DNA of 19,522 nucleotides from Desulfobacterales bacterium (GTDB lineage Bacteria; Desulfobacterota; Desulfobacteria; Desulfobacterales; Desulfobacteraceae). Each line of letters begins with the position of its first letter. Position 1 is the first letter of the stretch. Under the pieces are notes generated by a model, which was given only the letters and a program-made list of their open reading frames with translations, was not told the DNA's origin and did not search any database. Below, in pieces: positions 7,022 through 15,703 of this stretch. The stretch is from contig JAKSBM010000462.1 in NCBI GenBank assembly GCA_022361135.1, forward strand, positions 1-19,522. The letters are read 5' to 3'. Both the position numbers and the translations under genes were made by a program.

Positions 7022-8479
7022 TCAGGACATCACCCCGGCGTTGAATTCCCGGATCAGGGCATCAATTTCCCCGGCTTTGTTAAAGGCATCATCCCAGTAT
7101 GAATCGTGATCCATCCATTGGGCATCCAACTCATCCACATCCTTGCCCTGCTGTTCCACCCAGGTGAAATACTTGAGGTTGTGCAAAGCTTTCCGGTCGT
7201 AGTAATTCAGCTCCCTGAGGGCATCCATGCCCAAGGCCCTTAACCGGCCAAGATCCTGCCAGGCCTTTTCCATTTCATAGGGCCCCTGTTCCCGTTCCAG
7301 TTCTTCCAGTCGCGAACCGTAGAGTGCCATGGAATCCGTTGCAATGGTAACCACCACATCCTTTTCCGTGAGCTCATAGTATTTGGCAAATTTAATGGCC
7401 GCAGTCAGATTGCCCAGGCCGGAGATGCCAAGAAAGTCCAATTTTTCAACGATATCAGACGGTATCCCTTCCCGGGTCAAAGCCTCCTTGCCCGTCTCCG
7501 TGTTAAAGAGGCGGAGCAGGGCCATGGGCAGGGCATCGTCCACCCCGATGACCATATCCGTGGCCCGGGTGTCGTGGATCCAGGGAACATGTTTATCTCC
7601 GATCCCTTCGATGCGGTGGCTGCCATGGCCGTTCCACAACAGGGTGGGGCATTGGAGGGCTTCAGCCACGGCCAGCTTTGATCCGGGAAAGGCCTTTCTC
7701 AGGTAGTAGCCCGTACCCAGGGTGCCCCCGGATCCCGAGGCGGCAACAAACCCCTGGTAGCGCAGTCCTTCTTCCTCCAGGGGAAGCATGATTTCCTCCA
7801 CGGCCGGGCCGGTGACCTGGTAGTGCCACAGGGGATTGCCCAATTCTTCAAACTGATTGAAAATATGCAGGTTGCGGCCCTGGCTTTCCAACGCCCCACA
7901 GGTATCAAAGATTTCCTTTACATTGGATTCACTGCCCGGGGTGGTGATGATTTCTCCGGCGATTTTTTCCAACCATTCAAATCGTTCCCTGGACATGCCC
8001 TCGGGCAGGACGGCCACGGCCGGGCAGGAAAGCAGGGCTGATAAAAATGCACCTCCCCGGCAAAAGTTTCCGGTGGAAGGCCAGACCGCCCGGGTGGTCT
8101 GGGGATCAAACCGCCCCGTGACCAGCTCTGGAACGAGGCAGCCAAAGGTGGCTCCCACCTTGTGGGCCCCGGTGGGAAAATCCTTACCCGATAAGAGGAT
8201 GATATTGGCCCGGCAGCCGGTGAGGCTGGGGGGCAGACGCACATGGTTTATCGGTCCAAAGGGACCTTGGCCGGTTTGGAATTGGTTTTTCCATGTGATG
8301 CGGAAAAGATTGGCCGGATGGAGATCATTGGGGGCAACTTGTGCCAATTGATCCTGAATTCTTTGGGGGATGGTTTCCGGCCGACGCATCATTTCAAAGG
8401 TGGGCAGTAGAATATTTTTATCCCGGCAGAAGGCAATGTTCTTGTTCCGGGTTTCTCTATCAATGGTCAAATCAATCAT
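7022..8479 (-). CDS. fold-type II PLP-dependent enzyme (tryptophan synthase beta/cysteine synthase superfamily), function unassigned
   Basis: This 485-residue protein has the landmarks of fold-type II PLP enzymes. The Schiff-base lysine is Lys107 in a TrpB-like GAHKVGA motif. PSTGNFCRGGA (134-144) contacts the cofactor ring, and SGSGGTLGTG (248-257) is the glycine-rich phosphate cup. It is longer than cysteine synthases (about 310) or TrpB (about 400); the extra C-terminal 100 residues are acidic and tryptophan-rich (TWVEQQGKDVDELDAQWMDH). I recognise the family from genomes where it is named only 'PLP-dependent protein subunit beta'; I know no assigned reaction. GAGG precedes the ATG at 8479. 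It lies 67 bp downstream of the cheR stop on the same strand, so it could be read from the signalling operon, but a weak promoter-like pair (TTGATT, plus 8545-8550; TATAAG, plus 8524-8529; 15-nt spacing) may give separate expression. Likely reaction: beta-elimination or replacement on an amino acid. Confidence 0.85.
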   Translation of the reverse strand: MIDLTIDRETRNKNIAFCRDKNILLPTFEMMRRPETIPQRIQDQLAQVAPNDLHPANLFRITWKNQFQTGQGPFGPINHVRLPPSLTGCRANIILLSGKDFPTGAHKVGATFGCLVPELVTGRFDPQTTRAVWPSTGNFCRGGAFLSALLSCPAVAVLPEGMSRERFEWLEKIAGEIITTPGSESNVKEIFDTCGALESQGRNLHIFNQFEELGNPLWHYQVTGPAVEEIMLPLEEEGLRYQGFVAASGSGGTLGTGYYLRKAFPGSKLAVAEALQCPTLLWNGHGSHRIEGIGDKHVPWIHDTRATDMVIGVDDALPMALLRLFNTETGKEALTREGIPSDIVEKLDFLGISGLGNLTAAIKFAKYYELTEKDVVVTIATDSMALYGSRLEELEREQGPYEMEKAWQDLGRLRALGMDALRELNYYDRKALHNLKYFTWVEQQGKDVDELDAQWMDHDSYWDDAFNKAGEIDALIREFNAGVMS

Positions 8480-8546
8480 GGCAACCTCGGCTTCACGGGT
8501 TATGGGAAGACTGCTGGAAAGGTCTTATACGGCTTTGGGAAAAGAA

Positions 8547-9386
8547 TCAATGGGCAGGGGGATAGATTTTTTTATAGATTTTCCGGGAGCGGGATAGGGG
8601 GGTGAATCTATCCTCCACCCCGGAGAAGTCCATGGATTCCTTGTCGCCCAGGCAGAGGAAACCGCCATGGCAGAGGCTTTGGTCAAAGAGATGGAAGACT
8701 TGGCTTTGGAGGGTTTGATTAAAATAGATCAGGACATTGCGGCAAAGGATGAGATTCATTTCTCCAAAACTGCCGTCGCAAACCAGGTTATGGTGGCTGA
8801 AAAGGATCCGTTCCCTGAGTTGGGAATTGAGGATCACCGATTCATACCTGGCCCGGTAGTAGTCGGCAAAGTCCCTATTGCCTCCGGAATTGAGGTAGTT
8901 GTCCACAAAATGCTGCATTTTTTCCAGGGAATAGGACCCCTGCCTGGCAATGTCCAATGAATTGACATTGAAATCCGTTGCATAGAATTGGCTTCGGTGG
9001 AGGAGATCGGCCTCCAGGAAAAGGATGGCCAGGGAATAGACCTCTTCGCCGGTGGCGCATCCGGCACACCAGATTTTCAGGTAGGGCCAGGACCGAAGCT
9101 GGGGGATGACATCCCGGCGCAGCCGGGCAAAGAACCGGGGGTCCCGGAACATGTCGGTTACGGTTACCGACATTTCCCTGAGGAAGAGGTTAAAACAATT
9201 GTCATTGTGAATGAGTAGTGGAATAAGGCTGGAAACATGGGGTTGATTCAGCTTGATCCGGGTGGATTGAATCCGCCGGGCCAGGGAGCCGGGGGCATAA
9301 TTCCTGAAATCATAGCCCCGTTCCCGGCGCACGGCCTCAAGGAGGAGGGTCTGTTCCAGACTTTGGGTGGGATCCTGATTTTCCAT
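8547..9386 (-). CDS. cheR: CheR-type protein-glutamate methyltransferase
   Basis: The 279-residue protein has the CheR layout. There is an N-terminal helical domain (about 10-70), then TVTDMFRDP (75-83). The SAM-binding core carries IWCAGCATGEEVYSLAI (105-121), ATDFNVNSLDIARQGSYS (136-153) and LILCRNVLIYF (212-222), and ends with GGFLCLGDKES (241-251). There is no TPR extension and no pentapeptide-binding clue. CheR proteins methylate glutamates on chemoreceptors using S-adenosylmethionine. No receptor or CheB methylesterase is encoded nearby; the partner may be the hybrid kinase of the same operon or a receptor elsewhere. The ATG at 9386 is six bases past the kinase stop with little Shine-Dalgarno sequence, consistent with translational coupling. 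Confidence 0.92.
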   Translation of the reverse strand: MENQDPTQSLEQTLLLEAVRRERGYDFRNYAPGSLARRIQSTRIKLNQPHVSSLIPLLIHNDNCFNLFLREMSVTVTDMFRDPRFFARLRRDVIPQLRSWPYLKIWCAGCATGEEVYSLAILFLEADLLHRSQFYATDFNVNSLDIARQGSYSLEKMQHFVDNYLNSGGNRDFADYYRARYESVILNSQLRERILFSHHNLVCDGSFGEMNLILCRNVLIYFNQTLQSQVFHLFDQSLCHGGFLCLGDKESMDFSGVEDRFTPLSRSRKIYKKIYPPAH

Positions 9387-9392
9387 GGGAGG

Positions 9393-12300
9393 CTAGGCCG
9401 AGTAGAGCCAGACTTTAAGGATGGAGAATAACTTGTCCCGGTCCACGGGTTTGGCCAGGTAGTCGTTCACCCCGGCCCGCAGGCATTTTTCCCGGTCCTC
9501 GGGCATGGCCTTGGCCGTGAGGGCAATGATGGGCAAGCCTTTGTGGTCTTTTTGTTTCCGAATTTCCATGGTGGCCTGGTAGCCATCCATTTCCGGCATC
9601 ATGATATCCATGAGCACGATGTCGAAGTTGCGGCTCTGGACTTTTTTCAAGGCTTCCAATCCGTTTTCCGCCATGGTGACTTTCATGCCGGCCTGTTGGA
9701 GGAGGCCGGACATGGCATATATATTTCGCATGTCATCGTCCACCAGCAGGACTTCCTTGTTCTGGAATACGGCCTGGTCGTCGTGGATGAGCGGGGTCTG
9801 CGGTCGTTGACCGGGAGAAATTTTCGATTCCATGGTGTGGAAGAACAATGTGACCTCATCCTTGAGCCGCTGGAATCCGTCCGGCCCCTTGGGGATGACC
9901 TTTTGGGCATATTGGAGAACCTGGTTCATTTCCCTGCGGGACAGATCCTTGGATGTGTATACCAAGACGGGGGGCAGGTTTTGGGTTTGATTCTCGTCAC
10001 CGGCCAATGCATTGAGGACATCCAGGCCGCCCATATCCGTCAGGGTCAGATCAAGGATGATGCAATGGAATTCAGTTTCCCGGATGGCATCAATGGCATC
10101 GGCCCCATTGTCCTTTACCATGATTTGGATTTTGTCGTTGGTGAGCAGTTTTTGGATTTCCCCCTGGTGGACGGGATCATCCTCCACCAGAAGCAGTTTT
10201 TTGGGGCCGGAATCCGAATCCCCCAAAAGTTGTTCCAGGGCCAGGTGAATCTCATTTCTCCCCGCCGGTTTCAGCAGAAAGCCCATGGCCCCATTCTCCA
10301 GGCAATGGGTCATTTCATCACGGCCGGAGATGACGTGGATGGGAACGTGGGCCGTGCGATGGTCGGCCTTCAGGGTTTCAAGGATTTGTTTTCCTTCCAT
10401 GTCGGGCAGGGCCAAATCCAGGACAATGCCCGAGGGGGGCTGATCCATGGCCAGTTCCAGCCCCTGTCTGCCCGTGGCAGCGATGACGGCATGGTATCCC
10501 TTGTCCTCTGCCATGGCCTTGACCACATCGGCAAAGATCAAATCATCCTCAATGATGAGCAGGGAGCGCTCCTTTAATTTTGACGGGGAGGGCTGCCTAT
10601 CGGTGCGTGGGCCGGCAGGGGGCGGAGGGCTGAATTGGGATGGGGCTGCCTGGGGCACCAAAGGAATTTGAATGGTGAATGTGGTGCCTTGGTCCTCTGT
10701 GCTTTCCAGCAGGATTTCCCCCTGGAGCAGGTTGGTGAGCTGCCTGGATATGCTCAGTCCCAAACCGGTGCCTCCGTATTTCCGTGTGGTGGTGCCGTCG
10801 GCCTGGGTAAAGGCGTCGAAGATGCGATCCTGCTGTTCCTTGGGAATCCCGATTCCCGTGTCAACGACACTCAGGGCCATGTGGGTTTCATGGTTTTCAG
10901 ATTCGGGCTTGTGGGCCTTCAGGGTGACGCTGCCTTCATGGGTGAATTTAATGGCATTGCTCATGAAGTTGTTGAGGATCTGCCCCAGCAATCGGGTATC
11001 GGTTTCCAGAACCCGGGGCAGGGAGGGATCGATTTCAACGGCCAGTCTTAATCCCTTTTCCCGGCCCTGGGATTCGAATTTATCTTTGATTTCCTTGAGA
11101 AAGGGTTCAAGGGAGAGGCTTTCCGGATGAACCTCCATGCGGCCGGCCTCGATTTTGGATAGATCGAGGATATCGTTGATCATGGTTAGCAATTCCCTGC
11201 CGCCGTTATAGATGATCTTGGCCGATTTCACCTGGTCGGGATTCAGGTTGTCCAGACTGTTTTCCGCCAGGTTCTGGGCCAGGATGAGCAAGCTGTTCAA
11301 GGGGCTTCTCAATTCATGGCTCATGTTGGCTAGGAATTCCGATTTATACTGGTTGGCCTGGGTGAGTTTATTGGCCTTGTCCGCCAGTTCCTGGCGGGAT
11401 TCTTCCAACTCTGCCTGTTGTTTGGAAAGGCGTTGGGTTTTTTCCGTGAGGTCTTCGTTGGCTGCCCGGAGTTCCTCGCTCTGGGTCTGGAGTTCATCCT
11501 GGGATGTTTTCAGGTTGTAGGCCTGCTCCTCCAATTCTTCGTTGGAGGCCTTGAGTTCTTCATGCTGGGTTTTGATCTTCCGGAGCAGGGTCTGTTCCTG
11601 GTCCCTGGCCTTGATGGAGAGGGTGGCCGTGGACAGCACCGGTGAGATGGATTCCAGGTAATGGATTTCCCTTTGGCCGAACTCGTAAAGGGCGGCGATT
11701 TCAATCACGCCGATCACTTTTCCGTCGTTGGTAAAGGGATGGATGATAATACTCACCGGATCGGTTTTGCCCAGTCCCGACGTGACGGGAAGATAATCAC
11801 CTGGAACCTCTGTGAGCAGACGGGTTTCCTTGTCCTGGGCCACCTGGCCAGCCAGGCCTTCCCCGGGTTGAATTTTCAATCGAGCCGGGCTGTCGGAAAA
11901 AAGCGCGTATTGCCCCCGGCACTTCAGGTTGCCGTCGGCCTGGATCAGGTAGAGGGCTCCGGCCCGGGCATCCAGGTAGACGGAAATTTCCGAGATGGCG
12001 GCATTGCAGAGGGATTTGAGATCGGTCTCACGTTGGGGCCGGCCGGAAATTCGACTCTGCCCCGTAGCCATCCAGGTTTTTTGCTGGTTTTCGCCAATGG
12101 TTTTTTCCAAGGTTACGATCATCTTGCTGAATATCCGGCTCAAGTGGCCGATTTCATTGCGTGATGGGTGTGTTGTTACCTGGGAGTAATCCCCCATGGA
12201 TACGGCGTGTGCACTTTCGGAAAGGCGTACCAGGGGTTGGACAATCCGTTGGGAAAGCAGCACGGCAAAAATGAGGACGGCAAAGGAAATGATCAAAAAT

Positions 12301-13331
12301 AGAATTGCATTTATGGAACGAAATTCGTCCATGGAGGCAAAGGCTTCTTTTTTGGATATCTCCGCCAGGATTCCAAAGGACATGTTCAGGACCTGTATGG
12401 TCTCATGGATCCCCAATACGTCTTCGCCATGGAGTCCCATGTAAACCCGATCCGGTTGTCCGGAACGCTTGGATTGAGTGTTCAATTCCAAGCTTTGTTT
12501 CCAGAGTTTTGCCCCAAGGGTGTTGACCTGGCTTTCAAGGATGCGCAGGGTCGGATCGAGTTTGGAGTCCGATCTCAGGGTGAGATCGTTGCCCACAAGG
12601 AAGACCTCGATGCTGCTGCCCAGGGCCACATCCAGCTGACTGATGCGGTTGATATGGCTGATGGGAAATTGAAAGGCAATGAGTCCAAGGGTGTCCTGGG
12701 CTTTGTCTCGGATGGGTGCCACCATGAAATTAAAGATGCCGTGCTTGGAAAAGGCATAGGTGTCAAAGTCTGAAATGGCCGGTTTCCCCGTGGTGAGAAC
12801 TTTTTTGACGGTTTTAGAAAATTTGGATTTTGCATGGGGGCTTTGGCCGTGGAAAAGATTGGTACCCAGGTCCTTTTCCCGGGTGACATTGTAAAGGATG
12901 TTTCCACTGGGATCGATGAAAAAGATATCGTAGAGTTCGTGGACCTTGAGAAAACGCAGGATATCCGAGGAATAATTTTTTACAATGCTTTCCCATTCCC
13001 GGGTCCGGATGAATTTGGCCGAATCGTTTCCACTCTTTAACAGGCCCAGTGTCAGGTTGGTCATGAACTGGGCATTTCTATGGTGACGGGCCTGGAGTTC
13101 CAGGTCGGTGACGGCCTTTTCAAACAGGGTTTCAATGTGGTTTTTCCTTTCCATGGCAACGGATTTCAAAGCCTTTTGGGCATCGGAAAATGCCGTGGTC
13201 TCAATGGCCTGGAAACTGGTGTACATGATCAGGATCATGGGGATCAAAAAGAGAAGGATAAAGCTGATGAGGATGGTGGTGGATAATTTGCTGAAAAATG
13301 GAATTTTTGCGTCTTGGATGGAAGATGCCAT
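9393..13331 (-). CDS. large hybrid sensor histidine kinase: dCache-like sensor, HAMP, GAF, coiled coil, HisKA, HATPase, three receivers
   Basis: This 1312-residue inner-membrane protein has these parts in order: TM1 (about 17-38); a periplasmic dCache-like sensor (about 40-335, with YDIFFIDPSGNILYNVT and KDLGTNL); TM2 (341-360); HAMP (361-413); GAF (about 435-572); a long Glu/Gln-rich coiled coil (575-662); HisKA with His672 in SHELRSP; HATPase with N-box Asn788/Asn792, DTGIGIP (824-830) and GGTGLGL (853-859); a Pro-rich linker (899-918); and three receivers with acceptors Asp972 (LDLALPDMEG), Asp1094 (LDLTLTDMGG) and Asp1242 (MDIMMPEMDG). The third receiver is the most canonical. AAGGAT precedes the ATG at 13331, 11 bp after the upstream regulator's stop. 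It should sense a periplasmic small molecule and feed phosphate through its receivers to the regulator encoded just upstream. The 1-kb plus-strand open frame opposite it (9543-10577) is a shadow. Confidence 0.93.
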   Translation of the reverse strand: MASSIQDAKIPFFSKLSTTILISFILLFLIPMILIMYTSFQAIETTAFSDAQKALKSVAMERKNHIETLFEKAVTDLELQARHHRNAQFMTNLTLGLLKSGNDSAKFIRTREWESIVKNYSSDILRFLKVHELYDIFFIDPSGNILYNVTREKDLGTNLFHGQSPHAKSKFSKTVKKVLTTGKPAISDFDTYAFSKHGIFNFMVAPIRDKAQDTLGLIAFQFPISHINRISQLDVALGSSIEVFLVGNDLTLRSDSKLDPTLRILESQVNTLGAKLWKQSLELNTQSKRSGQPDRVYMGLHGEDVLGIHETIQVLNMSFGILAEISKKEAFASMDEFRSINAILFLIISFAVLIFAVLLSQRIVQPLVRLSESAHAVSMGDYSQVTTHPSRNEIGHLSRIFSKMIVTLEKTIGENQQKTWMATGQSRISGRPQRETDLKSLCNAAISEISVYLDARAGALYLIQADGNLKCRGQYALFSDSPARLKIQPGEGLAGQVAQDKETRLLTEVPGDYLPVTSGLGKTDPVSIIIHPFTNDGKVIGVIEIAALYEFGQREIHYLESISPVLSTATLSIKARDQEQTLLRKIKTQHEELKASNEELEEQAYNLKTSQDELQTQSEELRAANEDLTEKTQRLSKQQAELEESRQELADKANKLTQANQYKSEFLANMSHELRSPLNSLLILAQNLAENSLDNLNPDQVKSAKIIYNGGRELLTMINDILDLSKIEAGRMEVHPESLSLEPFLKEIKDKFESQGREKGLRLAVEIDPSLPRVLETDTRLLGQILNNFMSNAIKFTHEGSVTLKAHKPESENHETHMALSVVDTGIGIPKEQQDRIFDAFTQADGTTTRKYGGTGLGLSISRQLTNLLQGEILLESTEDQGTTFTIQIPLVPQAAPSQFSPPPPAGPRTDRQPSPSKLKERSLLIIEDDLIFADVVKAMAEDKGYHAVIAATGRQGLELAMDQPPSGIVLDLALPDMEGKQILETLKADHRTAHVPIHVISGRDEMTHCLENGAMGFLLKPAGRNEIHLALEQLLGDSDSGPKKLLLVEDDPVHQGEIQKLLTNDKIQIMVKDNGADAIDAIRETEFHCIILDLTLTDMGGLDVLNALAGDENQTQNLPPVLVYTSKDLSRREMNQVLQYAQKVIPKGPDGFQRLKDEVTLFFHTMESKISPGQRPQTPLIHDDQAVFQNKEVLLVDDDMRNIYAMSGLLQQAGMKVTMAENGLEALKKVQSRNFDIVLMDIMMPEMDGYQATMEIRKQKDHKGLPIIALTAKAMPEDREKCLRAGVNDYLAKPVDRDKLFSILKVWLYSA

Positions 13332-13342
13332 GGCAAATATCC

Positions 13343-15703
13343 TTACTTGGATTTTGGGGCCTGGTTTTGTTTGAAATGGGTCCGGGCCTGGGTGATATCA
13401 GCGGGATCCACATCGATGATTTTCTTTTCATCCACCACGTCCAGGAATGCTTTCACCAATTGGGGATCAAATTGATTCCCGGCATTTTTCACCACCTCGG
13501 TAAGCATTTCGCCGGGGTCAAGTTCCGAACGATATGGACGCTGGGAAACCATGGCTGCGGCGGCGCTGCTCAAGGCCAAAACCCGTGATCCAATGGGGAT
13601 GTCTTCGGACTCCAACGCATTGGGGTATCCCGTTCCATCAAAGCGTTCATGCTTGTGGAGCAATATCTTTTTTTCCGTCTGGAAAAATGAAAAATGGTTG
13701 ATCATGTCCAATTGTTGGTGGGGAAGCTGCTCCAGACTCACCCGGTCATCCGTGGAGAGGGGGCCGGATTTGGAAAGCAATTCCTTGCCCAGAAGGAAGC
13801 GGAAACAGGTGCCCATGGAGGCGGCCCTGGAAATGGATTGGGTGTCGGATTTGGGAAGGTCCAGTTTTCGGCAAATGTGGCGGGCGATTCTAAGGGTTTG
13901 GAGATTTTCCTCTTCCAGTTCATCGCCGCCCATTTCCCGGATGAGCTGTTTAAAGGTGCGAATGGAAATCTCCTGGGTCCGGGTTTTGATGGATAGCATT
14001 TCCGATTCCAATACGGCCCGGGTATCCCGGTAGGAGGCAGACAGACCTTCATGTTGGTGCTGGCCGTGGATCCGGAGGCAATCCCGCCCCGCAGCCTTTG
14101 CCTGGTATAGGGCCTGGTCCGCATAGGTGACCATCTCCTTGCCCGATCCAATGCCGTGGGCCTGGATGGATGCCAGGCCGATACTCACGGTCATGGTGAC
14201 GGATTCGGTATTGCATTCAAAGGGGGTGGTCCGGCATTTTTTACAAATGTTCTGGGCCAGGCGCATGGCGCCGATTTCATCGGTCTGGGGAAGGAGAACG
14301 ATGAATTCTTCGCCCCCATATCTGAAAATATAGTCGGATTCGCGAATTCCGGTTTGTACCAGGGTGGAAAAGTCCTTGAGGATTTTATCGCCCCAGTCGT
14401 GGCCAAAGGTATCGTTAATGCGTTTGAAATGATCCAGATCCAGGAGGAGGCAGGAGAGGGGCAGGTCATATCGTTGTGCCCTTTTAAATTCCTGTTCCAG
14501 GATTTCTTTCATGTATCTTCGATTGAACAAACCGGTGAGCTCGTCCCGTGTGGACATGATGGCCATTTTCTTCAAAGCGGATTGGATATTCTGGTTTAAC
14601 CTGGATTTTTCCAGGGCCCTTCTGATGCTTTGGATGAGGTCGGCGGTCTCTGTTTTATCGGCCTTGACCAGGTCGTGGAATCCAATGGGGAGATCCTGGG
14701 TCTGTTTTCTGTCCAGGGTTTGGGCCATTCCGATCAGGGGGATGGTCTGGCTCAGGTCGTTGAGTTTTTTACAGATGACCTGGGACACATTGCCGAAGAG
14801 GGAGAGTTCCACCAACGCCAGGTCGACATACTCCGGGTCCAATTGTCGGGTAAAGCGTTCCAAATCGGTTTCCCAGCTGATTTTTATTTCGGGGATGGCC
14901 TCCAGGGCCTGATTCAGCCATTGTGAATCCTCTTCCGTGTTGAGCAGGGCCAAAAGGTGAACCTCACGGGTAAGCTTCAATGCCTGGGTTTGATTCTCTT
15001 TGGAAACGGTTTCCTGGTGATCCATTTTCTGGATGCGCCGGACAATGTCGGACAGGCGGTCTCCGGCGTATTTGATTTGATCCAGGGCCTTGGTGTCATA
15101 GCCCTTTTCCCGGGCGTCCATCATGAGCAGATCCACATTGCCCAGAAGTATCATTAGGGGCTGGCTCAACTCATGGGCGGCGGCGCCTGCCATTTCAAGG
15201 ACCACCTTAACCCGTTCTTCTTCAATGAGATGTTTTTGGTGTTTCAGGATTTGTTTGTTGGCCCGGTTCAGGCTTTGGTTCTGGTCCTGGATGATCTTTC
15301 GTTGTGTATACAACTCAAGGAAAATTTCAACCTTGTTGCGAAGGATTTCCGGCACAAGGGGTTTGAAAATATAATCCACTGCCCCGCTTTCGTAGCCCTT
15401 GAAAACCTGGGTTTCTTCCTTGGAATTGGCAGTGATGAAAATGATGGGGATATAGCGGGTTTTGTCATTGCAACGGATGAGTTCTGCTGTTTCAAACCCA
15501 TCCATCTCAGGCATTTGGACATCCAAAAGGATCAATGCGAATTCATGGTTTAATAATTCGCGAAGGGCCTGGTTTCCCGACGATGCGGAAATGATTTCCA
15601 GGCCTGGGCGTTTCAGGATTACCTCAAGGGAGTAGAGGTTTTCCGGCCGATCGTCCACGATGAGAATTTTGGGACGAGACACTCCAGGGTCTTTTTGGGG
15701 CAT
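13343..15703 (-). CDS. multidomain response regulator: REC, HisKA-like without ATPase, pseudo-receiver, GGDEF, degenerate HD-GYP
   Basis: This 786-residue cytoplasmic protein has five recognisable modules. The receiver (about 11-132) has acceptor Asp61 in LLDVQMPEMDG and Lys114. A HisKA-like dimerisation segment (165-226) has His177 in GAAAHELSQPL, but no ATPase follows. A receiver-like segment (about 270-370) has Glu299 where the acceptor Asp belongs (VDLALVELSL). GGDEF (about 378-545) has GGEEF at 463-467 and an I-site RESD at 454-457, so c-di-GMP synthesis with product inhibition is expected. The C-terminal HD-GYP-like domain (about 575-760) keeps HERFDGTGYP (685-694) and QRPYR (721-725), but the HD pair is replaced (AASMGTCFRFLLGK), so phosphodiesterase activity is doubtful. 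I chose the ATG at 15703 because AGAGG lies at good spacing; a TTG at 15766 and an ATG at 15745 have no such site. It is the first gene of the signalling operon. Confidence 0.9.
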   Translation of the reverse strand: MPQKDPGVSRPKILIVDDRPENLYSLEVILKRPGLEIISASSGNQALRELLNHEFALILLDVQMPEMDGFETAELIRCNDKTRYIPIIFITANSKEETQVFKGYESGAVDYIFKPLVPEILRNKVEIFLELYTQRKIIQDQNQSLNRANKQILKHQKHLIEEERVKVVLEMAGAAAHELSQPLMILLGNVDLLMMDAREKGYDTKALDQIKYAGDRLSDIVRRIQKMDHQETVSKENQTQALKLTREVHLLALLNTEEDSQWLNQALEAIPEIKISWETDLERFTRQLDPEYVDLALVELSLFGNVSQVICKKLNDLSQTIPLIGMAQTLDRKQTQDLPIGFHDLVKADKTETADLIQSIRRALEKSRLNQNIQSALKKMAIMSTRDELTGLFNRRYMKEILEQEFKRAQRYDLPLSCLLLDLDHFKRINDTFGHDWGDKILKDFSTLVQTGIRESDYIFRYGGEEFIVLLPQTDEIGAMRLAQNICKKCRTTPFECNTESVTMTVSIGLASIQAHGIGSGKEMVTYADQALYQAKAAGRDCLRIHGQHQHEGLSASYRDTRAVLESEMLSIKTRTQEISIRTFKQLIREMGGDELEEENLQTLRIARHICRKLDLPKSDTQSISRAASMGTCFRFLLGKELLSKSGPLSTDDRVSLEQLPHQQLDMINHFSFFQTEKKILLHKHERFDGTGYPNALESEDIPIGSRVLALSSAAAAMVSQRPYRSELDPGEMLTEVVKNAGNQFDPQLVKAFLDVVDEKKIIDVDPADITQARTHFKQNQAPKSK

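Noticed and set aside
7022..8479. PLP enzyme as tryptophan synthase beta or as the OrtB thiolase subunit
   Set aside because: No trpA/C or ort genes are adjacent, the length and C terminus do not fit TrpB, and the lysine motif (GAHKVG) differs from the GSFKDR-type motif I associate with OrtB.
9543..10577. 344-codon plus-strand open frame opposite the hybrid kinase
   Set aside because: The minus strand here encodes receiver domains with clear motifs. The plus-strand protein has no recognisable domain and an unnatural His/Gly/Gln-rich composition, as expected of an antisense shadow.
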